A stretch of DNA of 29,702 nt from Flavobacteriales bacterium UBA3364 (GCA_002360495.1 DEQO01000167.1:1-29702), one strand, 5' to 3'; counted from the stretch's first letter, positions 15,222 through 23,562 are shown. The notes: generated by a model from the letters alone, not told the origin. Translations and numbers: made by a program.

Positions 15222-16259
15222 ATGAATTCCTCAACAACGACCGGCAGGTGGCACGCCACACTTCTTTTCCTTTGGCTAGGCCACCTGCTGGGCGTTGAAC
15301 CCTTGCCATGCCCTGCACAGTCGCTAATTCCTAATGGTTCTTTTGAGCAGACGGATACCTGTCTGCTTGGGATCAGTTTTGAGTGGACCAGCAGCCAAGG
15401 CCCTACGGCATGGTTCTCCGCCTATCTCCATCCCGATCATTTGCAAGGTTGCCTGAACTATGGAGCTGCCAACGGGCTTCCATTGAACCAATTCACTTTT
15501 CAAGAGCCTTTGGATGGTAATTCGTGCATAGGTCTGTTCAGCTACGTTCAGAGTGGAGTTGAAGAACAGCGGGAATGGGCCATGGTGGAGTTACTGGAGC
15601 CGCTGTTGGTGGGTGAAACGTACTACGCCAGCCTTTATGCCAATGCGGCCTTCGGCGGAAATGCACAGTACCCTCAGATCTGGCTGGCCACGAACAACAT
15701 CGGCATGTTGTTCACCACCCAGTCCCGTGAATGGGACTTCGGTGATGGTTATCCCAGTGCGCCGAACATAGCTCATATCCGCAGGACCGCCATCCTCGCG
15801 GATACGGTTGGCTGGACCTTGGTTAGCGGCAGTTTTGTAGCCGACAGTGCATACCGGTATGTGATGATCGGGAACTTCTTCAACAATGCGCAGACCGATA
15901 CCCTGCATTTTGCGGCACCGAACTCCGTATTCCCATGGTATCCACGGTCGTACACCTTGATCGACAAGGTGTGCGTTACCAGCAAACCGGATGGATGCGA
16001 CATGGAGCATGGCATTGGTGGGTTGTTGGGTGCAAGCGCGGGCCTGTATCCGAACCCGGCCACGAATCAGCTATGGATACGGAAAGCACAGGGATACCAA
16101 GGAAGCGTGTTTGATGCCTTGGGTCGCAGGCTTTGGTCCGGAACGTTTACAGCGGACGAGGTGGCCTTGGCGGTTGGCCATTGGGCAAGAGGTGCATACA
16201 GTCTGCGTTTGGAAGGCAGAGGAGAGCAACGTTCGTACAAGTTCGTGTTGGTCGAGTAG
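15222..16259 (+). CDS. T9SS type A sorting-domain secreted protein, galactose-binding-like N-terminus
   Basis: A 345-residue protein beginning MNSSTTTGRWHATLLFLW; a signal peptide probably ends near CPAQS (about residue 34). The mature N-terminus starts LIPNGSFEQTDTC, the usual opening of carbohydrate-binding/galactose-binding-like beta-sandwich modules in Bacteroidota (NGSFE, then YGAANG, VGETYYASLY). Later strands VGWTLVSGSFVADSAYRYVMIGNF and DKVCVTS complete the same fold. A type A sorting domain closes the protein from about residue 272 (LYPNPATNQLWI, DALGRRLW, GAYSLRLEG, YKFVLVE). Exported by T9SS and probably surface-bound; a glycan ligand is possible but unproved. The next T9SS gene starts 75 bp downstream. 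Confidence 0.85.
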   Translation: MNSSTTTGRWHATLLFLWLGHLLGVEPLPCPAQSLIPNGSFEQTDTCLLGISFEWTSSQGPTAWFSAYLHPDHLQGCLNYGAANGLPLNQFTFQEPLDGNSCIGLFSYVQSGVEEQREWAMVELLEPLLVGETYYASLYANAAFGGNAQYPQIWLATNNIGMLFTTQSREWDFGDGYPSAPNIAHIRRTAILADTVGWTLVSGSFVADSAYRYVMIGNFFNNAQTDTLHFAAPNSVFPWYPRSYTLIDKVCVTSKPDGCDMEHGIGGLLGASAGLYPNPATNQLWIRKAQGYQGSVFDALGRRLWSGTFTADEVALAVGHWARGAYSLRLEGRGEQRSYKFVLVE

Positions 16260-16271
16260 TGCTGTGCAATA

Positions 16272-16286
16272 CTTCGCCATGCGAAG
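16272..16286 (+). terminator. Short hairpin after the T9SS type A gene
   Basis: CTTCGC-CAT-GCGAAG forms a perfect six-base-pair stem with a three-base loop, 12 bp after the stop codon. No U-tract follows, so termination would be partial at best. Confidence 0.35.
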
Positions 16287-16301
16287 CCACGCACAGTCCG
16301 G

Positions 16302-16332
16302 TCTTTCGGTAGTTGTCAACAAACACGAAAGA
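16302..16332 (+). promoter_or_regulatory. Inverted repeat over the ribosome-binding region of the S74/T9SS gene
   Basis: TCTTTCG (16302-16308) is complementary to CGAAAGA (16326-16332), which ends two bases before the ATG at 16335 and covers the place of the ribosome binding site. If transcribed, the hairpin could hide the start. The 5' arm also contains the shared CTTTCGGTAG motif, so it might instead be promoter DNA with a short leader. Confidence 0.4.
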
Positions 16333-16334
16333 TC

Positions 16335-18680
16335 ATGAAAACACACAAGTGGATACGGCCCTTGATCGTGGCCGTTGGATTGGTTGGCGTTAGCCGTGCG
16401 CAAGGCCAAGCGACAGTGCTGGGCAATGCTGGAGGTACTGGTGATTTCGCGGGATGGAGTGGAGCCACCACCATTCCTCTGGACATCCGCCACAACGGTC
16501 CACAACCAATCGATTTCTACACGGACAGCATCCAGCGAATGCGACTGACGCCGAACGTGAACACCGCTATGGGTCCTCTGAACCAGTACACCACAGTGCG
16601 CCGCAACGGCTACCTGTTGCTGAGCGGGGAACCCAATGCATTCACCAACCCGGGCTGCCGTGCGCCGTTCACGCGCTTGCACCTGATCGATTCCACGGGT
16701 TCAACGAGCCCCACGGTGTATGCCCAGCAGGATGGTTTCCGTCCTTGGCAACGCAACGGGGTCACCTTCACGGGCAACAGCGACCAGTGCTACGCCGGTG
16801 CCAAGTATGGTGCCAATGACAACAGCGACATGGTGCTTCAGTGGAGTGACAATCCTGAGGACGCCATCTATGGTACTGACCGCCTTCGCTTCCTGTTCAC
16901 GAACCGGGCCAACGGTACCTCTGCTTACGGTGCACGCAGCGATGAGGGCTTGGAGAGTTTCCGCGTGTACGTGCCCAACGACACGACGGCCAACGTGGGC
17001 ATAGGGGATTTCTACCGCGCCACCGTGAACAATGGCGGCGTAGCGGTGGACCCCGACGAGCAACTGGATGTGCTGGACCGCACGGTGCGCATTCGCCGTC
17101 TTGTACCCGACTACCGTAACGACACGCTCTCCCGCGTAATGGTGGCGGATGGCAATGGCCGCGTGCATTGGCGCAACATCAGTACCTGGCCCCAGAACCC
17201 GGGCACCGGGACTAGTTGCGATTGGGAGCCCAACCCCTCACAGAACAAGATCTATACGGCATGGCGCGGGGTGAATTCCAATGGTTCATGTCCCGAAATA
17301 GACTGGAAGGTCGGCATCGGCTTAAACAATCCAGCCTACAAATTGGACGTGTATGCGAATGTGGCCAACGGTTCGTATACCGGCGGGCAGCGCGTAAGTT
17401 TCGTTGGGCCAAACACGGGCTGGGCTTACGGCAGTGACAGCTTCGTTACACCAGGAACGAGTTCTAGCTTGTCGCAAGCAAGAGGTGTGTTCGGCTCAGT
17501 AACAGGTGTTGATTCCATAGGCTACGGAGTCTATGGCTATGGCCAACCCACACCATTGGACGGGCATACCAAAGAGGTGTTTGGTACCCACGGGGTCGTT
17601 TATGGCCCGTCGAATAGCAGTGTTCTGAAAACAGCTGTCGGAAGCCGAGGCGAAGTGATCGGGACTTCCGCTGGAACTATTACTTCAGCCTATGGTACGT
17701 ACGGCAAATCCTCGGTCGCCAACATCACGAACAGTTACGGGGTTTATGGTGAAGGCAGGAACGGGGCCACGACAACCTATGGCGGTAGTTTCTGGGGCAA
17801 CGGCCCTACCGGTTCCTCTACATATGGTGCGTATTGCAGGGCGACAGGAGGTACCTCGAACTACAGCCTCAGGGCAACGAGCCCGGGGGGCGGTGCCAAC
17901 GATTGGTCGGGTTACTTCGACGGGAAGGTACAGATCATGGGTAACCTCTGGAATGGAGGTACGATGATCCTCTCTGATGGAGCGCTGAAGACGGACGTTC
18001 AGGAACTCGGTGACCTGAGCGAACGCCTTACCGACCTTCGGCCCCGGAGATACCGCTACACTCCAGAGGCACAGCAGCGCATGGGATTGTCCGATAACGA
18101 ACAGGTCGGGTTCATCGCGCAGGAGGTCGAGGAAGTGCTCCCCCAGCTCGTATCCTCAACGGTGGTTGCTTCGGTAGTGGACACCGCGGGCATTGAAATA
18201 TGGCCCGCCATGGATGTTAGTGCTGTGAACTATGTAGGCATGATACCATTGCTCGTCGCAGGATATCAGCAGCAGCAGACAACTATTGAAGAGATGAGGA
18301 GCCAGATGCAACAGATGCAGCAACTCCTCGCCGCCTGCTGCAACAACCCCGATGCAGGCCGCGCTTTGGATACCGGTTCCGGCACCGGAACGGATGAATT
18401 GCTCAATGGCCCCTACGCCGACCGCAAGCTGCGTATCGTACCCAACCCCTTCAGCGAACCACCAACGGTGTACTACACGCTGGACCGCGGCGGCCGCATG
18501 CAACTGATCGCGAACAGCGCCGATGGCAAACAACTGGACGTGTTGCAGGAAGCTACCCTACAGGCTGGCAACTACCAGTACGAGTGGGATACCACCAACC
18601 TCGCCCCCGGTATGTACTATGTAACACTGTTGCTGGATGGCCAGCCCATGGTGAAGAAGGCCGTGAAGGTGACGCGGTAG
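16335..18680 (+). CDS. Tail-fibre-like protein with S74 intramolecular chaperone domain and T9SS type A sorting domain
   Basis: A 781-residue protein with a signal peptide (MKTHKWIRPLIVAVGLVGVSRAQ). The long passenger is beta-rich and glycine/asparagine-rich with repeated motifs such as YGVYGYGQ, AYGTYGKSS, SYGVYGEGR, TYGAYC, ending WSGYFDGKVQIMGNLW, as in phage tail-spike stalks. At about 547-610 lies a peptidase S74 domain: LSDGALKTDV with the Ser547/Lys552 pair, RLTDLRPRRYRYT, and QVGFIAQEVEEVLPQLV. In phage tail spikes this domain guides trimer folding and then cuts itself off just before the serine. A coiled coil (QQQQTTIEEMRSQMQQMQQLL) follows, then a type A sorting domain (about 698-781; IVPNPFSEPP, GMYYVTLLLDG, KKAVKVTR). 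Probably a surface trimer. Its last 75 codons match the remnant at 3459-3692. Confidence 0.9.
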   Translation: MKTHKWIRPLIVAVGLVGVSRAQGQATVLGNAGGTGDFAGWSGATTIPLDIRHNGPQPIDFYTDSIQRMRLTPNVNTAMGPLNQYTTVRRNGYLLLSGEPNAFTNPGCRAPFTRLHLIDSTGSTSPTVYAQQDGFRPWQRNGVTFTGNSDQCYAGAKYGANDNSDMVLQWSDNPEDAIYGTDRLRFLFTNRANGTSAYGARSDEGLESFRVYVPNDTTANVGIGDFYRATVNNGGVAVDPDEQLDVLDRTVRIRRLVPDYRNDTLSRVMVADGNGRVHWRNISTWPQNPGTGTSCDWEPNPSQNKIYTAWRGVNSNGSCPEIDWKVGIGLNNPAYKLDVYANVANGSYTGGQRVSFVGPNTGWAYGSDSFVTPGTSSSLSQARGVFGSVTGVDSIGYGVYGYGQPTPLDGHTKEVFGTHGVVYGPSNSSVLKTAVGSRGEVIGTSAGTITSAYGTYGKSSVANITNSYGVYGEGRNGATTTYGGSFWGNGPTGSSTYGAYCRATGGTSNYSLRATSPGGGANDWSGYFDGKVQIMGNLWNGGTMILSDGALKTDVQELGDLSERLTDLRPRRYRYTPEAQQRMGLSDNEQVGFIAQEVEEVLPQLVSSTVVASVVDTAGIEIWPAMDVSAVNYVGMIPLLVAGYQQQQTTIEEMRSQMQQMQQLLAACCNNPDAGRALDTGSGTGTDELLNGPYADRKLRIVPNPFSEPPTVYYTLDRGGRMQLIANSADGKQLDVLQEATLQAGNYQYEWDTTNLAPGMYYVTLLLDGQPMVKKAVKVTR

Positions 18681-18732
18681 GAAATACGCGAAAGCTTGGG
18701 AGGGCGAGGGAGTAGGAGGGTTCACCCCCTTG

Positions 18733-18748
18733 CTCTTTCGCCCTTTCG
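18733..18748. repeat. Two 8-bp units (CTCTTTCG, CCCTTTCG) in the convergent spacer
   Basis: The 82-bp spacer between the convergent genes ending at 18680 (+) and 18763 (-) reads CTCTTTCG CCCTTTCG. The left side holds GCGAAAG, complementary to CTTTCGC, so the spacer may fold into an imperfect hairpin that ends both transcripts. The pattern recalls the octamers at 13853 and 14805. Confidence 0.45.
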
Positions 18749-18762
18749 CTAGATCACCTTGA

Positions 18763-19599
18763 TCACTTCTTCTTCTTCACCTCCACCGCGCTCCTGGCAT
18801 ACACCATGTAGATATCCATGTGCGGGCGCAGGCCGATGGGCAGGCGCTTGTTCAGTTCCGAGGGGATCACGAGCAGCACCTTGTCGTCCCAGTGTGCGGC
18901 TTCGAAGGCCTTGTACTTCTTGAAGTCCTTCAGCTTGGGGTAGCGGCGCTCGAAGGAGTCGATGCCTTCGGGCCAGTTGCGCTCGTGGCAGCGGAAGATC
19001 ACGGCGTCGATCTCGGGTTGGCTCATGCCATCGCCGGCGAGATAGGCCAGCACGGTCGTATCGCTCCCGAGGTTGTAGGTGGCGTATACGCCATCGGGCG
19101 TGGTGATCTTCGCTTCACGCATGCGTTTGTAGTCGGGACCTTTACTGGGCTTTGGGCGCTCGGCATCGGTTAGGGCCGTTTCCAAGGCCACCTCGGGCAA
19201 CACCAGGTACATGTCCTGGCGGGTGCGCAGGTCTTCGGGCATGTGGTAATTCTCGCTCACCGGCACTTTTACCAACACCTGCGTGCTCGGACCGTCGGCG
19301 TAGGTACAGACCTTGTGGGCGTTGTAGTTGCGCACAGCGGCGCTGTTGGCGGCAAGGGCACTATCCGTGCTCAGGCCCAACGGCAGGTTCGCGTTCTTGC
19401 CCAAGTCCAATGCCTGCTGCATCCGTGCTTCATCAAGACCGGCGGCCTGCATACCGGAGCGCACGGCGGCGTCCTGCGAAAGGTCCTGTTTACGGACCAG
19501 TTGGGCGATGTCCGTGATCCGCACGGCGTCCTCTTGGGCCACAGCAGCTGGAACGGACCATGCAAGAACCACGAGCAGGAGGGGGCAATGGATGCGCAT
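18763..19599 (-). CDS. Secreted protein of unknown function with an internal duplication
   Basis: A 278-residue protein. Start set at the ATG at 19599, which opens a signal peptide (MRIHCPLLLVVLAWSVPAAVAQ); the frame continues 46 codons upstream without coding character. The N-terminal half is helical (DIAQLVRKQDLSQDAAVRSG). Residues 108-140 and 241-273 align without gaps and share Val, Leu, Pro, Asn, Pro, Leu-Arg, Asp, Tyr, Val, Ala and Glu at matching places (P..SE.....LR..D.Y.V), so the protein contains two copies of a small module. The tail is KKKK. I do not recognise a family. It stands alone: convergent with the S74/T9SS gene and divergent from gpx across 242 bp. Confidence 0.75.
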   Translation of the reverse strand: MRIHCPLLLVVLAWSVPAAVAQEDAVRITDIAQLVRKQDLSQDAAVRSGMQAAGLDEARMQQALDLGKNANLPLGLSTDSALAANSAAVRNYNAHKVCTYADGPSTQVLVKVPVSENYHMPEDLRTRQDMYLVLPEVALETALTDAERPKPSKGPDYKRMREAKITTPDGVYATYNLGSDTTVLAYLAGDGMSQPEIDAVIFRCHERNWPEGIDSFERRYPKLKDFKKYKAFEAAHWDDKVLLVIPSELNKRLPIGLRPHMDIYMVYARSAVEVKKKK

Positions 19600-19841
19600 G
19601 GGCGCTTCTACGCAAGGAATTGGAAAAGGTGACAAGGTTCCTTGGTGTTCTGATAAGTTGTTGATCGCCAGAGGGAAGTGTGTGCCTGCCGTTCCGCCGA
19701 AAAGGGCGCTGCGCGGTTCACGTGACACCCGCTTCATACAGCCGTCAGCCGTTGACCCGGGAGGTTGCGGATCGGTAGCATATCGCTGAGAGCGACTCCA
19801 CCGACCCGGAACATTCCGGACCTTCGCACGTTCCTTCCAAC
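19600..19841. other. 242-bp divergent intergenic region
   Basis: Lies between the divergent secreted-protein gene and gpx and must carry promoters for both. I see no exact TAnnTTTG box on either strand and no strong hairpin. Nothing coding is supported. Confidence 0.4.
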
Positions 19842-20438
19842 ATGCGCACCTTTCTCGCGAATCTCATTCCCTGCCTGCTCTCCGTAGGCTGCTTCAACCG
19901 GGTCCAAGTGGGTCCTGTTTCCATGCCGATCAACCAACCTCCGCCAGCCGTTCCCACGGCTTCCTTCTTCGACCTCAGCGCTACGGACATCCATGGCGAA
20001 TTGATCAAAATGGACCACTACAAGGGCAAGAAGGTGATGGTGGTGAATACGGCCAGCGAATGCGGCTTCACCCCCCAGTACGCCCAGTTGCAGGAACTCT
20101 ATTCAACTTACAAGGACAGCGGTTTCGTGATCTTGGGCTTTCCATGCAATGATTTCGGTGGCCAGGAACCCGGTACCGAGATGGACATCGCGCAATTCTG
20201 CCAGAAGAATTATGGCGTGACCTTTCCCTTGATGAGCAAGGTGAGCACCAAGGGGGCCGACCAGCACGCTGTTTACCATTGGCTGGCGAACAGCAGCCAG
20301 AACGGGGTGATGGATACCGAGGTGAAATGGAATTTCCACAAGTACCTCATCGATGAGCAGGGGCACCTGGTGATGTCCCTGCAAAGTGGGATCGAGCCCA
20401 GCGATGAGCGCATCATCAATTGGATCGAGGGGAAATGA
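19842..20438 (+). CDS. Glutathione peroxidase-family thiol peroxidase, exported or lipid-anchored
   Basis: A 198-residue protein of the GPx family, which reduces hydroperoxides using glutathione or, more often in bacteria, thioredoxin. The peroxidatic residue is Cys74 in NTASECGFTPQY (69-80); the catalytic partners are Gln108 in FPCNDFGGQEPG (100-111) and Trp163/Asn164 in KWNFHKYL (162-169). Cys120 in FCQKNYGVTFP (119-129) matches the resolving cysteine of thioredoxin-dependent members. An N-terminal hydrophobic segment ends LLSVGCFN (12-19), which may be a weak lipobox (Cys17) or a plain signal peptide. The stop overlaps the bshB1 start (ATGA), linking peroxide removal to bacillithiol synthesis. 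Confidence 0.92.
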   Translation: MRTFLANLIPCLLSVGCFNRVQVGPVSMPINQPPPAVPTASFFDLSATDIHGELIKMDHYKGKKVMVVNTASECGFTPQYAQLQELYSTYKDSGFVILGFPCNDFGGQEPGTEMDIAQFCQKNYGVTFPLMSKVSTKGADQHAVYHWLANSSQNGVMDTEVKWNFHKYLIDEQGHLVMSLQSGIEPSDERIINWIEGK

Positions 20439-21157
20439 GCCAGCAGGTCGACATCCTCTGCGTCACAGCACATCCGGACGATGTGGAGATCTCCATGGCC
20501 GGTACCGTGCTGCACCATCTGGCACTGGGGCATTCCGTGGGTCTTGTTGAACTCACGGCGGGGGAGTTGGGCACCCGTGGAACACCCGAGGTCCGGAAAA
20601 AGGAGGCCGACGCAGCCCTGAAGGTGCTTGGTGCCGCGTTCCGCTACCAACTGGGTCTGGCCGATGGATTCTTCCGCCCCGATCGTGAGAGCTTGGAACG
20701 GGTGATCGTTGCCTTGCGCAGGCACCGGCCCAAGGTGGTCCTCACCAACGCTGTCCGCGACCGCCATCCGGATCATGGGCGCGCCGCTGCCATGGTGGCC
20801 GAAGCCTGTTTTCTCAGCGGATTGCGCCGGGTACCCACTTCGGACGCGGGTGTTCAGCAAGAGGTGTGGCGCCCGGCCACGGTCCTTCATGCGGTCCAGG
20901 ACCACTGGATCGATCCCGACCTGATCTTCGACATCACCCCGCACTGGCAGAGGAAAATGGAGTCCCTGCTATGTTTCAAGTCCCAGTTCCACGATCCGGC
21001 CAGCACCGAACCAACGAGTCCCATTGCAAACCCGGACTTCCTGCCTTTCCTGGAGGCCCGTGCCCGGGAAATGGGGCGTCTGCTGGGCGTTACCTATGGC
21101 GAAGGGTTCACGACCGCCAGACCCATCGGGGTGGGTGATGTATTGGACCTCGGGTGA
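20435..21157 (+). CDS. bshB1: Bacillithiol biosynthesis deacetylase BshB1
   Basis: A 240-residue member of the PIG-L/LmbE zinc deacetylases. BshB1 removes the acetyl group from GlcNAc-malate, the second step of bacillithiol synthesis, in the cytoplasm. Signatures: AHPDDVE (12-18) with zinc ligands His13 and Asp16, ELTAGELGTRGT (39-50), and RDRHPDHGRAA (108-118) with His111 and the zinc ligand His114. The sequence LCFKSQFHD and the C-terminal ARPIGVGDVLDL are typical of BshB1 rather than the mycothiol enzymes. The start ATG at 20435 overlaps the gpx stop by four bases; an earlier in-frame ATG inside gpx is not needed. bshA and bshC are not in the window. Confidence 0.93.
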   Translation: MSQQVDILCVTAHPDDVEISMAGTVLHHLALGHSVGLVELTAGELGTRGTPEVRKKEADAALKVLGAAFRYQLGLADGFFRPDRESLERVIVALRRHRPKVVLTNAVRDRHPDHGRAAAMVAEACFLSGLRRVPTSDAGVQQEVWRPATVLHAVQDHWIDPDLIFDITPHWQRKMESLLCFKSQFHDPASTEPTSPIANPDFLPFLEARAREMGRLLGVTYGEGFTTARPIGVGDVLDLG

Positions 21158-21168
21158 TCAACCTGTTC

Positions 21169-22095
21169 TCAATGGAACCGCGCCCACAGCTTCTGTGTGG
21201 CGTGGAAGCCCAGCAAGCGGTAAAGCTTCAGGTAGGTCGCTCCCGTCGTAGGCGAAGGCATCGGGCGGAAGTTCTTGGGCACTTCCGAGTCGTAGAACGC
21301 GATGGCGGCTTTCGGGTCGTGTTCGTACAGGACCCGGATGGAATCGAATAGGAACTGGTGGAAGGCGCGCATTTCCGCAGCGGACCGGTTCCCGTTCAGG
21401 TGCTCGATGATCTTCAAGCGCAACTTCACGTACCGGATCCAATTCGCTCCGAGGTTCGTTTGTGTGATGGAGCCCGTCCGTTTCCGCACGATGGTGTACA
21501 GTTCCGTATCCAGCAGGATGCGGTCGGTGTTCAACAACACGCGGAACATCAGGTCGTATTCCTGGCTGCTGCGCATGCTCTCATCCCACCCCCCGGCCGC
21601 GTCCACGGCCTCTTTGCGCCACAGGTTGGCGATCGTATTGCCCAGGTCGGTGCGCATCAAGTGCATCCAGACATCCCCCTTGCGGGAGGTATAGTACCGC
21701 TCCTGTATCAGCTTCCCCTTGGCATCGATGATCCGGAAACTGCCAACGATCAAGTCCGGGTAGCCTTCCTTCACGGCCAGCCGCACTTGGTGGCCGATCT
21801 TGCGGGGCATCAACAGGTCATCCGCATCCATGAACTGGATGTACTCACCGGTCGATTCGCGAAGGCCATGGTTACGTGCGGCGGCGGCACCTTTGTTGGG
21901 CTGTTGGATCAGGCGGATCTTCTCACCGCCGGGCCTGGCCTGCATGGCCTTGATGCTCGATACGGTGCCATCCGTGCTTCCATCGTCCACGCACAGCACT
22001 TCCAGGTCGGCATGGTCCTGCGCCAGGATGCTCTCCAGGCACTCCACCACCAAGTGCTCCACATTGTAGCACGGAATGACCACCGATACCCTCAT
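21169..22095 (-). CDS. Glycosyltransferase family 2
   Basis: A 308-residue GT-A glycosyltransferase. It opens with SVVIPCYNVEHLV (4-16), then VLCVDDGSTDGT (33-44), NKGAAAARNHGL (67-78) and the metal-binding DxD as FMDADD (88-93). These bind a nucleotide sugar and a divalent metal. The C-terminal part (WDESMRSSQEYDLMFRVLL, then RKRTGSIT) carries the usual ED-like acceptor region. It probably adds a sugar to a surface glycan at the cytoplasmic face. It lies 192 bp after the flippase and has its own promoter-like box upstream, so it may be transcribed separately from the rest of the cluster. It converges on bshB1 with an 11-bp gap. Confidence 0.9.
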   Translation of the reverse strand: MRVSVVIPCYNVEHLVVECLESILAQDHADLEVLCVDDGSTDGTVSSIKAMQARPGGEKIRLIQQPNKGAAAARNHGLRESTGEYIQFMDADDLLMPRKIGHQVRLAVKEGYPDLIVGSFRIIDAKGKLIQERYYTSRKGDVWMHLMRTDLGNTIANLWRKEAVDAAGGWDESMRSSQEYDLMFRVLLNTDRILLDTELYTIVRKRTGSITQTNLGANWIRYVKLRLKIIEHLNGNRSAAEMRAFHQFLFDSIRVLYEHDPKAAIAFYDSEVPKNFRPMPSPTTGATYLKLYRLLGFHATQKLWARFH

Positions 22096-22246
22096 CCGGC
22101 GAAAGGTCGTTCACGCGGCTGAAGGGCACCACAGCCCGATCGGTCCTCGACCCGGACCGGACATCGCACCCACCTAGGGTCTGGCGTATTTCGCATCGCG
22201 CGTGTCCCATCCGGCCGTTCCTCCGTGCTGACCGGGACAGGGTGAC

Positions 22247-22254
22247 CAAAGATA
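22247..22254 (-). promoter_or_regulatory. Bacteroidota -7 box (TATCTTTG) upstream of the GT2 gene
   Basis: The minus strand reads TATCTTTG, an exact TAnnTTTG, in the 192-bp gap between the flippase stop (22288) and the GT2 start (22095). A TTG lies 14 bp further upstream, closer than the usual -33 spacing. A six-base-pair hairpin (CGGTCC/GGACCG, 22141-22159) lies in the presumed leader. Confidence 0.4.
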
Positions 22255-22287
22255 GGATCCCCGTTGGTCAACGATCACCGCCCTTTG

Positions 22288-23562
22288 CTAGAGCCCGATA
22301 CGATCCTTCAGCCTGTCGACCAGTGCGTGGAATCGTGCACGATCACCGGCATGGGGTACGAGTTCCGATAGCCGGCTCCCTGTCGTGCGAAGGAACACCG
22401 TGAGTTGGTAGGTCACGCTGGTGCCATAGGCCAGGGACGTCGTGATCGCCGCGCCCATCAGGCCTTTGGTAGGGATCAATACCAGGCCCGCCACCACCGT
22501 CACCACCAGCCCAAGGCCCGAACCGATCGTATTGTGCAGCACCCGCCCGGTCCCGCTCAGGAAATGGCTCAACACCTGCGAGGCCGACATCGCCACCAAC
22601 CCTGGTACCATCAGCAAGAGCAGGGGATGTAGATCATGTATCTCAGGTCCGAAAACGAACGTGTACGCGGTATCCGGGATGACGAGCAGCAAGCCACAAC
22701 AGACCAAGGCGGTGACCACCACGGTTTTGAAGAGGATCACCGTGAGGTCGCGTTGCCGTTCTGCCGCTTCCAAATTGCTCACCTTGCTGTAGAGCACGCC
22801 ACCGATACTCTTGGGGATCAACCATGTGCTTTCCGCCAATTGCGTGGTCACGCTGAAAACCCCGAGCGGGACCAGGCCCCGGAAATGTTCGATCAGGTAG
22901 TAGGCCAGACGATAGTTCAACAGCTGCAACAAGTTCGCCCCCTGCGCGAGCAAGCCTTGCTTGAACAAGGCGGTCAAGCTGGAGCCCAGGGGGCTTCCCC
23001 GGTCCTCCTTGCCCATGTGAGCGAAAGCAGCATATGCGGAGATGAGCACGGTGGCGCCATGGGCGATGTACGTCGCATGGATGTGGTCCATGACCGTCGG
23101 TGCTCCGAGCCGTATCAAGACGATGAAGGCCGCAAGCTGGATCGCCATTTGCACGACCAGGATGCCATTCTGCTGGGCGATGCGCTCACGGCCGAGCAGG
23201 ATATTCAAGTGGATGCTGTTGATGGCCTGCAGCGTAGCCAGGGCCACCACATGTCCCGCCAGGCCATCGGGGAGGAAGGGCACGACCTGTTGGAGGCCAA
23301 TGGCAACTCCGGCAGTGACCAGGACCCACGCGTAGCTCGGGGCCAGCAAAGGCCGCACGCCGTAGCGTGGGATGAGATAGACCAATCCGCCACCACCGAT
23401 GATATTGCCGATGAGAAGGATGAGGGTGATCCCTAATACGACCAGCCCGATCGTTCCCAAGCCGGCGGCGCCAAGGTTCTGACCGGCCACCACAACGAGC
23501 AGCAGGTTCATCGCTGTGATCGCCACGCGGGTGGCCACTGTGCCGATTACGGGGCGGATCAT
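22288..23562 (-). CDS. Oligosaccharide flippase (Wzx/MATE-like polysaccharide exporter)
   Basis: A 424-residue protein made almost wholly of membrane helices (about twelve), for example MNLLLVVVAGQNLGAAGLG, LVVLGITLILLIGNIIGGG, FKTVVVTALVCCGLLLVI, LGLVVTVVAGLVLI. The pattern GAAGLGTIGL near the N-terminus and YFLIEHFRG-like segment (YYLIEHFRGLVPLGVFSV) are typical of polysaccharide biosynthesis proteins that flip undecaprenyl-linked repeat units to the periplasm. The start ATG overlaps the stop of the upstream two-domain gene by four bases (23559-23562). With the neighbouring transferases it defines a surface-glycan locus, although no Wzy polymerase or chain-length regulator is in view. Confidence 0.87.
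   Translation of the reverse strand: MIRPVIGTVATRVAITAMNLLLVVVAGQNLGAAGLGTIGLVVLGITLILLIGNIIGGGGLVYLIPRYGVRPLLAPSYAWVLVTAGVAIGLQQVVPFLPDGLAGHVVALATLQAINSIHLNILLGRERIAQQNGILVVQMAIQLAAFIVLIRLGAPTVMDHIHATYIAHGATVLISAYAAFAHMGKEDRGSPLGSSLTALFKQGLLAQGANLLQLLNYRLAYYLIEHFRGLVPLGVFSVTTQLAESTWLIPKSIGGVLYSKVSNLEAAERQRDLTVILFKTVVVTALVCCGLLLVIPDTAYTFVFGPEIHDLHPLLLLMVPGLVAMSASQVLSHFLSGTGRVLHNTIGSGLGLVVTVVAGLVLIPTKGLMGAAITTSLAYGTSVTYQLTVFLRTTGSRLSELVPHAGDRARFHALVDRLKDRIGL

Noticed and set aside
18763..19737. LysM domains in the 278-residue secreted protein
   Set aside because: The duplicated segments have an IP followed by NxxxP and LRxxxDxY pattern, but the LysM opening motif with GDTL is absent.
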